A stretch of 64,000 bases of DNA from CAHJXG01 sp964235485 (GCA_964235485.1 CAXSAZ010000003.1:169267-233266), one strand, 5' to 3'; shown: positions 8,154 through 16,163, numbered from the stretch's first letter. The notes: generated by a model not told the origin, from the letters alone. Numbers and translations are program-made.

Positions 8154-10145
8154 GTGCCCGGGCGCCCGGTCTTGATCCTCGCCCCGCGCGGGCGCGACGC
8201 GGAGGTGGTCGGCCAGGTGCTGGCTCGCGCGGGCGTGTCCGCCCGGGCGGTTCCGGACCTCCTGGCGGTGATCGACAGCCTCGACGCCTGCGCCGCCGTG
8301 CTGGCGACGGAGGAAGCGCTGGCCGGCCCGGACCTCGGCCGCCTGCTCGCCCTCGCCGCGGCGCAGCCCGCCTGGTCCGACCTGCCGTTCCTGGTGCTGG
8401 CCACCAAGCAGCCGGGGCCGCGCTCCCCGCGCCACATCGCGGTGCTGGAGGGCCTGGGCAACGCCATCCTGTTGGAGCGCCCGCTCAACGCGGAAACCCT
8501 GGTCAGCGCCGCCCGGGCCGCGCTCCGCGCCCGCAGCCGGCAGCTCGCGGTGCGCGACCTCAACGCCACGCTGGAAACGCGGGTGGGGGAGCGCACGCAG
8601 GCCCTGGCCGCCAGCGAGGCGCAGGCCCGCGCGACGTTTGACAGCTTCCCCGAGTGCATGTTCACCCTGCATGTCGCCGACGCCGGGGCGTTCCCCTTCG
8701 AGGCCGCGAACCCCGCCGCCGAGCGGGCCACGGGCCTCCTCGCCGCCGCCATCAAGGGCCGCCCGGCCGGGGCGGTCCTGCCGCCGGAGGACGCGGCGGC
8801 CGTGGACGCGCAGTTCCGGCAGTGCGTGGCGGCGGGCGCCGGCGTGTCCTTCACCGCGGCGCTGCGCTTCCCGATGCTGTCCGGCACCTTTGAGGCGACG
8901 CTGACGCCCTTGCGCGACGCGGACGGGCGCATCGCCCGGCTGCTCGCGGTGTTCCGCGACGTGACCGCCCGCAACGCGCTGGAAGCCCGGCTGCGCCAAG
9001 CGCAGAAGCTGGAAGCGGTGGGCCAGCTCACCGGCGGCGTCGCCCACGACTTCAACAACCTGCTGCAGGTGGTGCTGAGCGGCCTCACCCTCATGGAACG
9101 CACGCAGGACCCGGAGCGCCGGGCGCACCTGCTGGACAGCGTGCGCCGGGCGGCGCTGCGCGGGGGCGAGTTGACCAAGCGGCTGCTGACCGTCGCCCGC
9201 CGCCAGTCGCTGCGCCCGGAGGCCATCGACCTCGGCGCCTGGCTCGGCGACGGCGCGGCGGCGCTGCTGACCCGGGCGCTGCGCGGCGACATCCAAACGG
9301 AGCTGCGCGTGCCGCCGGGCCTGCCGCCGGTGCAGGCCGACCCGAACGAGCTGGAGCTGGCGGTGCTGAACCTCGCGGTGAACGCGCGGGACGCCATGCC
9401 GGGCGGCGGCACGCTGACCATCGCCGCGGAGCCGGCCGTGCTGGACGGCTTGACCGACCCGGACGGGCTGCACGGCGCGTTTGTGCGCTTCACCGTCGCC
9501 GACACCGGCACCGGCATGTCGGAGGACACCCAGGCCCGGGTGTTCGAGCCGTTCTTCACCACCAAGGGCCTGGGGCAGGGCACCGGCCTCGGCCTCGCCC
9601 AGGTGTATGGCTTTGCCCGGCAAAGCGGCGGCGGCGTGCGCCTGCGGAGCCGCCCGGGAGAGGGCACGGCCGTGTCCCTCTTGTTGCCGGTGTCGGACGC
9701 GGCGCCCCGGGCGTTTGCGGCCGCGGAGGACGTGGCGGTGGCGCAGCCGGCGGGGGGCGCGGCCGTCTTGGTGTGCGAGGACGACGACGACGTGGCGGCG
9801 TTGGCCGTCGATATGCTGGAACAGTTGGGCCACCGCCCGACGCGGGTGGGCACGGCGGCGGCGGCGCTGGGGGCGCTGGCGGACGGGCGGGCGGTGGACG
9901 TGCTGTTCACGGACGTGCTGATGCCGGGCGGCATGGACGGGCTGGCGCTGGCGCGGGAAGCCCGGCGCCGCCGCCCGGGCCTGCCGGTGCTGTTGACCAC
10001 CGGCTACACCGGCGCGGGCGCCGCGGACGTGCCGCGCGGGATGCCCATGCTGCGCAAGCCTTACAAGCTCCCTGACCTTGCGGGGGCGTTGCGGTCGGCG
10101 CTGGCCGGCGCGCCGCCGCCGGACCGGGCGATGGCGGCGGACTGA
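8154..10145 (+). CDS. Hybrid sensor histidine kinase with two receiver-like domains
   Basis: I start this at GTG 8154, 7 bases after the kaiC-like stop, giving 663 residues. Residues about 1-130 look like a degenerate receiver (VLILAPRGRDAEVV), followed by a coiled-coil linker. Residues about 155-280 form a PAS domain. H298 lies in GGVAHDFNNLLQVVL, the phospho-accepting HisKA box. The ATPase domain shows NLAVNARDAMPGGG (N box) and DTGTGMSEDTQARVFEPFF (G1 and F boxes). A C-terminal receiver has acidic EDDDD and phospho-acceptor D587 in LFTDVLMPGG. No membrane segments are seen, so it is cytosolic. It is co-transcribed with the KaiC-like ATPase and probably part of the same pathway. Confidence 0.92.
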   Translation: MPGRPVLILAPRGRDAEVVGQVLARAGVSARAVPDLLAVIDSLDACAAVLATEEALAGPDLGRLLALAAAQPAWSDLPFLVLATKQPGPRSPRHIAVLEGLGNAILLERPLNAETLVSAARAALRARSRQLAVRDLNATLETRVGERTQALAASEAQARATFDSFPECMFTLHVADAGAFPFEAANPAAERATGLLAAAIKGRPAGAVLPPEDAAAVDAQFRQCVAAGAGVSFTAALRFPMLSGTFEATLTPLRDADGRIARLLAVFRDVTARNALEARLRQAQKLEAVGQLTGGVAHDFNNLLQVVLSGLTLMERTQDPERRAHLLDSVRRAALRGGELTKRLLTVARRQSLRPEAIDLGAWLGDGAAALLTRALRGDIQTELRVPPGLPPVQADPNELELAVLNLAVNARDAMPGGGTLTIAAEPAVLDGLTDPDGLHGAFVRFTVADTGTGMSEDTQARVFEPFFTTKGLGQGTGLGLAQVYGFARQSGGGVRLRSRPGEGTAVSLLLPVSDAAPRAFAAAEDVAVAQPAGGAAVLVCEDDDDVAALAVDMLEQLGHRPTRVGTAAAALGALADGRAVDVLFTDVLMPGGMDGLALAREARRRRPGLPVLLTTGYTGAGAADVPRGMPMLRKPYKLPDLAGALRSALAGAPPPDRAMAAD

Positions 10146-10147
10146 GC

Positions 10148-10780
10148 GTGAGGAGGGTGCTGCTCGTGGCGACGCTGCTCGGAAGCCTGCTGCTCGGCGC
10201 GTGCTCCGCCTTCGGCATCCGGAGCGGCACGGAGGAGCCGCGATACGCCACGCTGGAACGCCTGGGCAACGTGGAGATCCGCCGCTACGCCCCCCGCCTC
10301 GCCGCCGAGACGGTGGTGCCCGGCGATGCCTACTCTGCCCGGGGCGAGGGTTTCCGCCGCCTGGCCGGCTACATCTTCGGCGGCAACGCGGGCCGCCGCC
10401 GCATCGACATGACCGCGCCGGTGGCCCAGGCCAGCGCCCAGCCCGGCGAGCGCATCGCCATGACTGCGCCCGTGGCCCAAGCGCCGGGCGAGGGGGGCTG
10501 GGCGGTCCGTTTCTTCCTGCCCGCCGCGCTGACCGACCCGCCCGCGCCGAACGACGCCCGGGTGCGGATCGTGCCGGTGCCGGAGGAAACGATGGCCGTG
10601 CTGCGCTTTTCCGGCACCGCGACGGAGGCCGCGGTGGCGGAGCGCACAAAGGCGCTGACGGCGGCGCTGTCCACCAGCCCGTGGCGCCCGGCGGGCGAGC
10701 CGGTGGCGTGGTTCTACGACCCGCCCTGGACCCTGCCGCCGCTGCGCCGCAACGAGGTCGCGGTGCCGGTGGCGCGGTGA
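10148..10780 (+). CDS. SOUL-family heme-binding lipoprotein
   Basis: A 210-residue protein starting at GTG 10148, two bases after the kinase stop. The leader LLGSLLLGACSAFG carries a lipobox (LGAC), so the mature protein should be a lipid-anchored periplasmic or outer-membrane protein. The rest is SOUL/HEBP fold: EEPRYATLERLGNVEIRRY, the duplicated IDMTAPVAQ / IAMTAPVAQ strands and the terminal FYDPPWTLPPLRRNEVAVP motif. Family members bind tetrapyrroles. The tight spacing to the KaiC-kinase pair raises the possibility of a heme- or redox-linked input, but that is inference. Confidence 0.88.
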   Translation: MRRVLLVATLLGSLLLGACSAFGIRSGTEEPRYATLERLGNVEIRRYAPRLAAETVVPGDAYSARGEGFRRLAGYIFGGNAGRRRIDMTAPVAQASAQPGERIAMTAPVAQAPGEGGWAVRFFLPAALTDPPAPNDARVRIVPVPEETMAVLRFSGTATEAAVAERTKALTAALSTSPWRPAGEPVAWFYDPPWTLPPLRRNEVAVPVAR

Positions 10781-10846
10781 GGGGGGGCTGGGCCGTCCGT
10801 TTCGTTTCTTGCCCTGCGATCTTACGGGACATAGGGTTCCGTTGCG

Positions 10847-11098
10847 ATGCCGCCTGTGCTCCGTATCCCAGGTTTTCGGTTCTTTTTCTTCAGCCTCGAA
10901 AACCGCGAGCCGCCGCACGTCCACGTCACGCACGGGGACAAGGCGGCCAAGTATTGGCTGGACCCGGTGGAACTGGCCAGCTCCGACGGGTTCCGGGCGC
11001 ACGAACTGAACCGGGTGCGGGCGCTGGTGAGCGAGCACCGTGCCGAGTTTCAAAGGAGGTGGGATGAACATCTTAACACCCAAGCCGGTCCAGGTTGA
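10847..11098 (+). CDS. DUF4160 protein
   Basis: An 83-residue protein with the DUF4160 signature: I-PGFRFFFFSLENREPPHVHV, then KAAKYWLDPVEL and the ELNRVRALVSEH helix. DUF4160 genes usually sit directly before a DUF2442 gene, as here, and the pair is suspected to be a toxin-antitoxin-like module of unproven activity. Its 3' end contains the strong ribosome site and start of the next gene, a 35-base overlap. Confidence 0.88.
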   Translation: MPPVLRIPGFRFFFFSLENREPPHVHVTHGDKAAKYWLDPVELASSDGFRAHELNRVRALVSEHRAEFQRRWDEHLNTQAGPG

Positions 11099-11324
11099 CC
11101 TAGACCCCGTAGCCGTCGAGGTCGAGGTGTCTGACACCGCACTGCGGATCGTGCTGTCGGACGGGCGGGAGCTGTCCGCGCCCTTGGCCTGGTTCCCCCG
11201 GCTGCGCGACGCAACCCCGGCACAACGGCGCAACTGGGAACCGATCGGCCGCGGGCATGGTCTGCACTGGCCGGACGTGGACGAAGACATTTCGGTGCGC
11301 GCCCTGATGGGCCGGCCCACGTGA
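11064..11324 (+). CDS. DUF2442 protein
   Basis: An 86-residue protein started at ATG 11064 because a near-perfect AAAGGAGGT ribosome site lies at 11052-11060, inside the 3' end of the DUF4160 gene. It shows the DUF2442 pattern: a beta-rich N-terminus, LSDGRELSAPLAWFPRL in the middle, RNWEPIGRGHGLHWPDVDED near the end and a short C-terminal helix. It is the second partner of the DUF4160-DUF2442 pair and probably binds the first protein or its promoter. Confidence 0.9.
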   Translation: MNILTPKPVQVDLDPVAVEVEVSDTALRIVLSDGRELSAPLAWFPRLRDATPAQRRNWEPIGRGHGLHWPDVDEDISVRALMGRPT

Positions 11325-11459
11325 CAACGCCGCGCCTCACGGAAACAGCCGCGTAGGATGGGTGAACCCCATCAGCAACCGCACACAGGTCGATCAATGG
11401 TGCCGCCCGTATGATGCCGCGTTTTCACGGCCCGATGGCGGCGTGGGCCGGCACGTTGA

Positions 11460-11489
11460 TTGAACAGCCGGACACCCCACGCCTATAAT
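11460..11489 (+). promoter_or_regulatory. Sigma-70-type promoter giving a likely leaderless mRNA
   Basis: TTGAAC (11460-11465) and a perfect TATAAT (11484-11489) are separated by 18 bases. Transcription would start about 6-8 bases later, essentially on the ATG of the XRE regulator at 11495. No ribosome site precedes that ATG. The 170 bases upstream also contain GTAGGATGGGT at about 11353, part of a dispersed intergenic repeat type. Confidence 0.6.
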
Positions 11490-11494
11490 CCGTC

Positions 11495-12160
11495 ATGGCT
11501 GCCGCGATGCGACAAGACCCTTGCCCGCTCGGGCCGACGCTGATGCAGGCGCGGCGCGTGCGTGGCATGAAGCAGGCGCACGCGGCGGAACTGCTGGGCG
11601 TCGCCCAACCCACCGTCAGCCGGATCGAGCGCGGCGAGATCGAGCCTGCAGGACCCTTGCGCGAGCGCGTGCTCGACCTTGTTTGCGCACGCCTCGATCT
11701 CGCCCGGGACGCAGCGCTCCGCCGGTTGGTGGAGGGCGCGGCGTTGCCCGTCCATCTCGTGTGCGACCTCACCCACCGGCTGCTCGCCGCCTCGCGTCCG
11801 CGCGAGTGCGAATGGGGGCGCCCCGCGGCCGAGGTCCTCGGCCGGTCGCTTTGGCGCCACGCGAGCGAGGCGATCCAGGCGGCCGAGGCGGAACTGCCGG
11901 CGCTCGGCTGGGGCAGCCGCGACGGGGCGCACGCGCTCACCTTCGCGACCGGCGCGAACGGCTCGGGCGAGCTGCGGATCGCGCCGGGCGTGCTGGTTTG
12001 GGAAAGGATCGTGCTGTCTGACGGCTCGCCCGCCCGTCTCGTCACCCGTGCGGCGGAGGCTGCCGGGCGAGCCGGCGCGCATAACTTATGCGTGGCGGGT
12101 GCCGGCGGCGTCCGCCATGTAGGCCGGCATGGCATACGATCAGATCCCCCGTCCCGCTGA
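11495..12160 (+). CDS. XRE-family transcriptional regulator with sensor-like C-terminus
   Basis: A 221-residue protein. Residues about 12-65 form a helix-turn-helix (LMQARRVRGMKQAHAAELLG then VAQPTVSRIERGEIEP), the Cro/C1 type. After a helical linker, a C-terminal domain of about 100 residues (RLLAASRPRECEWGRPAAEV and following) looks PAS-like and may sense a small ligand. The gene overlaps the HD-hydrolase gene by 32 bases, so the two are co-expressed. Its promoter predicts a leaderless transcript. The last 20 or so residues read through the next gene's start and may be poorly conserved. Confidence 0.75.
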   Translation: MAAAMRQDPCPLGPTLMQARRVRGMKQAHAAELLGVAQPTVSRIERGEIEPAGPLRERVLDLVCARLDLARDAALRRLVEGAALPVHLVCDLTHRLLAASRPRECEWGRPAAEVLGRSLWRHASEAIQAAEAELPALGWGSRDGAHALTFATGANGSGELRIAPGVLVWERIVLSDGSPARLVTRAAEAAGRAGAHNLCVAGAGGVRHVGRHGIRSDPPSR

Positions 12161-12773
12161 CGCTTGGCTCGGCCAAGTGTCCGAGCCGCTTGCGTCCCGG
12201 CTCCGCTTTCTTCTGGAAGCCGACAAGCTCAAGGCCGTGATCCGCGGCAGCCGCATCGCCGACGGCTCGCGGCGCGAGAACGTGGCCGAGCACAGTTGGC
12301 ACATCGCGCTGTTCGCCCTCGTGCTGGCGCCGCACGCGGCCGGGGTTGTCGATCCCCTGCGCGCTGTTTCCATGCTGCTCATCCACGACCTGGTGGAGAT
12401 CGACTGCGGCGACACGCCCTTGTTCGACGCGGTGGGCGCGGCGACCCAGGCCAAGCGCGAGGCGGTCGCCGCCGACCGGCTGTACGGGCTGTTGCCGCCG
12501 GCGGACGCGGCCAGGTATCGCGCGCTCTGGGACGAGTTCGAGGCGGCGGAAACTCCCGATGCACGGTTCGCCAAGGCGGTTGACCGCTTGCAGCCCATTC
12601 TCCTCAACCATGCGGTGGGCGGCGGCACCTGGACCGATTACGGCGTGGACGAGGCGCGCGAACGCTCCCTCACTTCCCGCATCGCAGACGGCTCGCCCGC
12701 GCTCTGGGCGGCGGCGGAAGCGGTCATCGCGGACGCCGTGCGTCAGGGCTGGCTCAAGCCTGCGCCGCCCTGA
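12129..12773 (+). CDS. HD-domain hydrolase (YfbR/HDDC2-like)
   Basis: A 214-residue single-domain HD phosphohydrolase. Metal ligands are visible as ENVAEHSWHIA (first His), IHDLVEIDCGD (the HD pair plus acidic Asp) and the later Asp in FAKAVDRLQPIL. This arrangement matches 5'-deoxynucleotidase YfbR and HDDC2 proteins, which hydrolyse nucleoside monophosphates; the real substrate is not evident. It starts inside the XRE regulator gene, suggesting that the regulator controls it or senses its substrate. Confidence 0.85.
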   Translation: MAYDQIPRPADAWLGQVSEPLASRLRFLLEADKLKAVIRGSRIADGSRRENVAEHSWHIALFALVLAPHAAGVVDPLRAVSMLLIHDLVEIDCGDTPLFDAVGAATQAKREAVAADRLYGLLPPADAARYRALWDEFEAAETPDARFAKAVDRLQPILLNHAVGGGTWTDYGVDEARERSLTSRIADGSPALWAAAEAVIADAVRQGWLKPAPP

Positions 12774-12812
12774 CACCTGCCGCCGTCAAGCGTTTGGCCA
12801 TGCAAGCGCGGC

Positions 12813-14114
12813 CTAGAACGCCACGTGCCCGAACATCGCCTGCAGCACCAAGAACAGCAGGCCGCCCACGAAGAACCCCACCAGCGTCCCGTTCACCCGC
12901 ACGTATTGCAGGTCGCGGCCCACCCGAAGCTCCACCCGGTCGGTGATCTGCTTCGCGTCCCAGCCGGCCACCACGTCGCCCACGAAGTCGGCGATCTGCG
13001 CCTGGGCGCTCGGCAGCATGGAGGCGACCACACTCTCCGCCGCCGCCTGCAGCCGGGCGCGCGCCGCCGCGTCCTCCGCCAGGAACTGGCCGAGGTTGCC
13101 GAGCGCCGCCTCGATGGCAGCCAGCGTGTGGCCGCCGGGCCGGCGGGTGTCGTTCTCCAGCGCCACGCGCATCCGCGCCCACACGTCCCATAGCCACGCC
13201 TGCACCGTTTCGTGCGCCACCACCCGGCGCACCGCCCGGCCGATCTCGGCGGCGCGCTCCGGGTCGGTTTCCATGCGCTCGATCTCGCGCTTCACCCACA
13301 CGTCGAAGGCTTCGCGGATGTTGCTGCCGTCGGGTCCCATGCGGTCCAGCTCTTCGCGCACCACGCCCAGCACGCGCTCCGCCACCTGCGCGCCGAGCGC
13401 CCAGCCGACCAGCCGCCCGCCCTGCGCCCGCACTTTGTCCTGGATGAAGCCGTGCAGCGCCGCGTGCCGGCCGTCGAGCGTCGTGCGCAGCTCGCCCAGC
13501 AGGAAGCCCAGCACTTCCTGGTGCCGCCCGCCGTCCACCAGGGAGCGCAGCGCGCGCGCCACGATCCGCCCGGCGCCGGGTCCGCCGATCAAGCGCGGCA
13601 CCAGGCGCGCCACCGTGCGCCGCGCCCGCCCGTCCTCGACGGTCGCGAGCACCCGGGGCAGCATCTCGGCCAGCGCGCGGGCGGCGGGCCGGGCGGCGGC
13701 GGGGTCGGACAGGAAGCGCGACAGGATCGCCGCCATGTCGATGCGGCGGAGCACGCGCGACACCTCCGCCGGCGTGAACACGTGCCCGGCGACGAAGCGG
13801 CCCAGCGCCCGGCCCAGCCGCGCCTTTTGGTTCGGGATGATGGCGGTGTGCGGGATCGGCAAGCCCAGCGGGTGGCGGAACAAGGCGGTGACTGCGAACC
13901 AGTCGGCGATGCCGCCCACGAAGCCGGCCTTGGCGCTGGCCTGCAACAGGTCCGTGCCCCAGCCCGGCGGCAGGGCGTAGCTCCCCAGCGTCAGCGCCGC
14001 CATGAGGATCAGCAGCCCGGTGGCAAAGGCGCGGTGCCGGCGCAGCGCGCGCCGGGCGATGCGGTCGTGCTCCGGGATGGCGGGGGGGAGGGCGAGGTCG
14101 GCGGCGGCGTCCAT
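12813..14114 (-). CDS. DUF445 membrane protein
   Basis: A 433-residue protein from the ATG at 14114; an upstream in-frame start at 14243 would add 43 residues without family similarity. The N-terminus has a transmembrane helix (FATGLLILMAALTLGSYAL), followed by FVGGIADWFAVTALFRHPLG, the most conserved DUF445 motif, and IPHTAIIPNQKARLGRALG. The middle is a long helical region, and the C-terminus ends with a second membrane segment (GFFVGGLLFLVLQAMF). DUF445 proteins are inner-membrane proteins of unknown role. Confidence 0.9.
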   Translation of the reverse strand: MDAAADLALPPAIPEHDRIARRALRRHRAFATGLLILMAALTLGSYALPPGWGTDLLQASAKAGFVGGIADWFAVTALFRHPLGLPIPHTAIIPNQKARLGRALGRFVAGHVFTPAEVSRVLRRIDMAAILSRFLSDPAAARPAARALAEMLPRVLATVEDGRARRTVARLVPRLIGGPGAGRIVARALRSLVDGGRHQEVLGFLLGELRTTLDGRHAALHGFIQDKVRAQGGRLVGWALGAQVAERVLGVVREELDRMGPDGSNIREAFDVWVKREIERMETDPERAAEIGRAVRRVVAHETVQAWLWDVWARMRVALENDTRRPGGHTLAAIEAALGNLGQFLAEDAAARARLQAAAESVVASMLPSAQAQIADFVGDVVAGWDAKQITDRVELRVGRDLQYVRVNGTLVGFFVGGLLFLVLQAMFGHVAF

Positions 14115-14282
14115 GGGGCGGGGGATAGCACAGATGGCCGGGGTGGCGAGGGGGCGCAGGCGAGACCGGCGTTGAGCGCCGCTGATGCTCAGCCCGGCGT
14201 CCCGTGCGCCGTCCTCAGTTCTCGCGAATGCGCGGCGGGCCACTTCCGATGCCCAATGGTTTCCCTGAGCCGTGCCGCGCCT

Positions 14283-14696
14283 TCAATACGTGGCAGTTGT
14301 CCCGGCCTGAACGTCCGCCGTTTCGCTTGAGCCTATCGACCATTCGGTGCTGTCGAACGCCTGGACGACGTACCGGCAGCCAGTGAAACCCTGCACGCGC
14401 ATGTGCGCAGCCACGATCGGGGCGTCGGGCTGACAGCCTACAATCAGGCAGTTCCAGGTCTGCTCGATGCTGCCCGCAAACACCAGCAACTTGTCCCAGC
14501 TTAGGCTGTAGCCTTCTGGCGAGGCATGAACCGCATGTTCAAACGTTTCCATCGTCATGTTGTCAGGCGCTGTCCCGATTCCTTCAAAGTCCAGGACATG
14601 CCACCGCAAGCCGTTCGCTGGCAGCTTTTCCAACACTTGGCGCAGCGTGACCAGGCCGCTTTCGGCGTGCATGGGAAATGTCGTGAACTGAAGCAT
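14283..14696 (-). CDS. Candidate immunity protein next to a toxin tail
   Basis: A 137-residue soluble protein with no family I recognise. It is Trp/Phe/Thr-rich compared with its Ala/Arg-rich neighbours (for example LSWDKLLVFAGSIEQTWNCL) and its codons are less GC-biased, which points to transfer. Its ATG lies two bases after the TAG of the polymorphic-toxin remnant on the same strand, exactly where an immunity gene is expected. Function is inferred from position only. Confidence 0.5.
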   Translation of the reverse strand: MLQFTTFPMHAESGLVTLRQVLEKLPANGLRWHVLDFEGIGTAPDNMTMETFEHAVHASPEGYSLSWDKLLVFAGSIEQTWNCLIVGCQPDAPIVAAHMRVQGFTGCRYVVQAFDSTEWSIGSSETADVQAGTTATY

Positions 14697-14698
14697 GA

Positions 14699-14971
14699 CT
14701 ACCTCATTGGCTCTGCCGGTCCGCGTTGCGGCGAACCGCCAGTCGGGTTGGGACGGTAGCTGTGCTGGTGCGGGTTTGGATGCTGCCCGGGCCGGCCATG
14801 ATCGGTGAAGTCGATGTCCCGTGTCGGAATGCCGGTCCCGTCGAACTCACGGGCTTGCGGGTAGCCGCCACGCCGCCCTTTCTGGATGCCGAGCTGGGTA
14901 TGCGGCCCCCGGGCTTCCGGATCGGGAACAGGCCGCCCGCCGTCATCCCGTGGGAGCGGTCGATGAGGGAA
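14699..14971 (-). pseudogene. Polymorphic toxin C-terminal domain, truncated
   Basis: The minus-strand frame ending TAG at 14701-14699 encodes a tail with GPHTQLGIQKG, YPQAREFDGTG, RDIDFTDHGRPGQHPNPHQH and NPTGGSPQRGP. This His/Asp/Asn-rich pattern is typical of the C-terminal toxin module of Rhs/contact-dependent polymorphic toxins (possibly the type annotated as polymorphic toxin type 24, from memory). Only about 90 residues are recognisable. The frame stays open further upstream but with no toxin-like sequence, and it runs into the RidA gene on the other strand, so the delivery part is lost. Orphan toxin tips with an adjacent immunity gene are common relics. Confidence 0.6.
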
Positions 14972-15165
14972 GGCGCCGCCGGGTGAGGACCGCTGGCCAG
15001 TTGACGTTATCGGCTGAAACCATTCACAGGCGGTTCCCCGGCGAACAAGCATTGATGTTTGGCAAACCCTGCTCCAAACCCGTGCCGCCGCGCAAGCGCG
15101 CCCTTGCTCCGGGCGCCCAGCCCGGCATAATCCGCGCGCAACCCCGTCCTCGGAGACCCCGCCCC

Positions 15166-15561
15166 ATGAACATCCGCCGCATCGCGCCGGAGGCCCGGCT
15201 GTCCGGCGCCGTGGTGCACAACATGACGGTTTACCTGGCCGGGCAGGTTCCCGACGACCCGGCGGGCAACGCGGAGCAGCAGGCAACCGACATCCTGCGG
15301 CAGATCGACGCGCTGCTGAACGAGGCGGGGACGGACAAGACCTATCTGCTGTCCGTGCAGATCTTCCTCGCCGACATGGCGGACTTTCCCGCGGTGAACC
15401 GGGCCTGGGACGCCTGGCTCGACCCGCGGCACAAGCCGGCGCGGGCCACGGTGGAGGCCCGCCTCGCCGACCCGGCCTGGCGGGTGGAGATCACCGGGAT
15501 CGCGGCGCTCCCCCCGATCCTGCCTCGCCCGGCGCAGCCGGCGGAAAGCCAGTACGCTTGA
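15166..15561 (+). CDS. RidA/YjgF-family protein
   Basis: A 131-residue protein from ATG 15166. It shows the RidA-like fold elements VVHNMTVYLAGQVPDD, QQATDILRQIDALL, TYLLSVQIFLADMADFPAVN and the ATVEARLADPAWRVEITGIA strand. Classical RidA enamine/imine deaminases have an arginine in the RxxV/IxxxxL motif near the C-terminus; here the RATVEARLA segment supplies an arginine. It probably removes reactive enamines from PLP enzymes, but this subgroup is functionally diverse. Confidence 0.85.
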   Translation: MNIRRIAPEARLSGAVVHNMTVYLAGQVPDDPAGNAEQQATDILRQIDALLNEAGTDKTYLLSVQIFLADMADFPAVNRAWDAWLDPRHKPARATVEARLADPAWRVEITGIAALPPILPRPAQPAESQYA

Positions 15562-15676
15562 GCACCACGCGGGCAGCGGCGTGCGGCCTTGGTCGTTGCG
15601 CTCATCCACCGGGGCGCCCTGGCGCCGGTTGAGCGGACGGGGCGCTTCGGGCGGCCCTGGCCAACCGGCGGCAGCC

Positions 15677-15950
15677 GCGTCAATTGATGCGTCATTTGAT
15701 GCGCCAATTGACGCATTCGGTGCGCATCGCCCCCTGCGTCAATTGATGCGGCAATTCCCGTGTCAATTCGTGCATCAAGTCGTTGAGGGTGGAATGCTCT
15801 CAATCCTGCGTTTTCAGTGAGTTAGTCCAACCCGCCGCATCAAGTCGCGCGTCAATTCCGGCGTGCTTGCGGCAATTCCGGCCCCCCAACGCGCCCCCGG
15901 CTGGGAGCCGGTGCGTCAATTCCCCCCTGAAAGGAGGGGGAAATTGACGC
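15677..15950. repeat. Dispersed GCGTCAATT repeat cluster
   Basis: The 9-mer GCGTCAATT occurs exactly at 15677, 15736, 15849 and 15913, and inverted (AATTGACGC) at 15706 and 15942. Near-copies such as GCGTCATTT (15689) and TGTCAATTC (15761) fill the gaps, alternating with TTGATGCG and GCATCAA. Spacing is irregular, so it is not CRISPR. The cluster occupies most of the 602-base gene-free interval 15562-16163; no convincing coding sequence is seen there. Confidence 0.85.
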
Positions 15951-15953
15951 ACC
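15910..15953. repeat. Long inverted repeat with C/G-rich inner stem
   Basis: GGTGCGTCAATT (15910-15921) pairs perfectly with AATTGACGCACC (15942-15953). After one C-A mismatch, a further six pairs (CCCCCT with AGGGGG) extend the stem to about 19 positions around a 6-base loop. The arms are built from the same GCGTCAATT motif as the surrounding repeats. No U-run follows on either strand, so a simple intrinsic terminator is unlikely. Confidence 0.8.
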
Positions 15954-15972
15954 GTGCGACCCAGGGCGGCGG

Positions 15973-16012
15973 CTCGTTGCCCGGCGAATTGTGTGCAGCC
16001 GGGCGCAACGAG
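15973..16012. repeat. Second hairpin of the repeat island
   Basis: CTCGTTGC-CCGGC (15973-15985) pairs with GCCGGGCGCAACGAG (15998-16012) around a 12-base loop, with a 2-base bulge. It follows the GCGTCAATT hairpin by 19 bases. Further on, TTTCCC-GAG-GGGAAA (about 16023-16037) and a perfect 16-base palindrome CCGCGTGGCCACGCGG (16069-16084) continue the series of foldable elements. Confidence 0.7.
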
Positions 16013-16163
16013 ACCTGCGCCGTTTCCCGAGGGGAAAAAGCGGAGTTCAGCGTGAGGCCCGAAACGCGCCGCGTGGCCACGCGGGGTTCGGACCCAGCCA
16101 ATGTATCCTATTCGTTCCAGTTTCGCCAGCGTTTCAAGGTTGGGGGCTATCGCCAACTGCCGA

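Noticed and set aside
6635..10145. A Kai circadian clock
   Set aside because: No kaiA or kaiB is present and the double-Glu motif is altered. KaiC-like ATPase plus kinase modules outside cyanobacteria are usually not clocks.
11350..11375. Dispersed GTAGGATGGGT-type repeat
   Set aside because: Only a short fragment is present, with no complete palindrome, so it is mentioned in passing and not annotated separately.
14972..15286. Upstream continuation of the polymorphic toxin frame
   Set aside because: The frame is open but overlaps the RidA gene on the other strand and has no toxin-like or Rhs-like sequence.
15677..15950. CRISPR array
   Set aside because: Repeats are only 9 bases, occur in both orientations and have irregular spacing. 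No cas genes are in the window.
15562..16163. Retron or group II intron RNA
   Set aside because: Hairpins are present but there is no reverse transcriptase gene nearby. The flanking genes are RidA and a methyltransferase.
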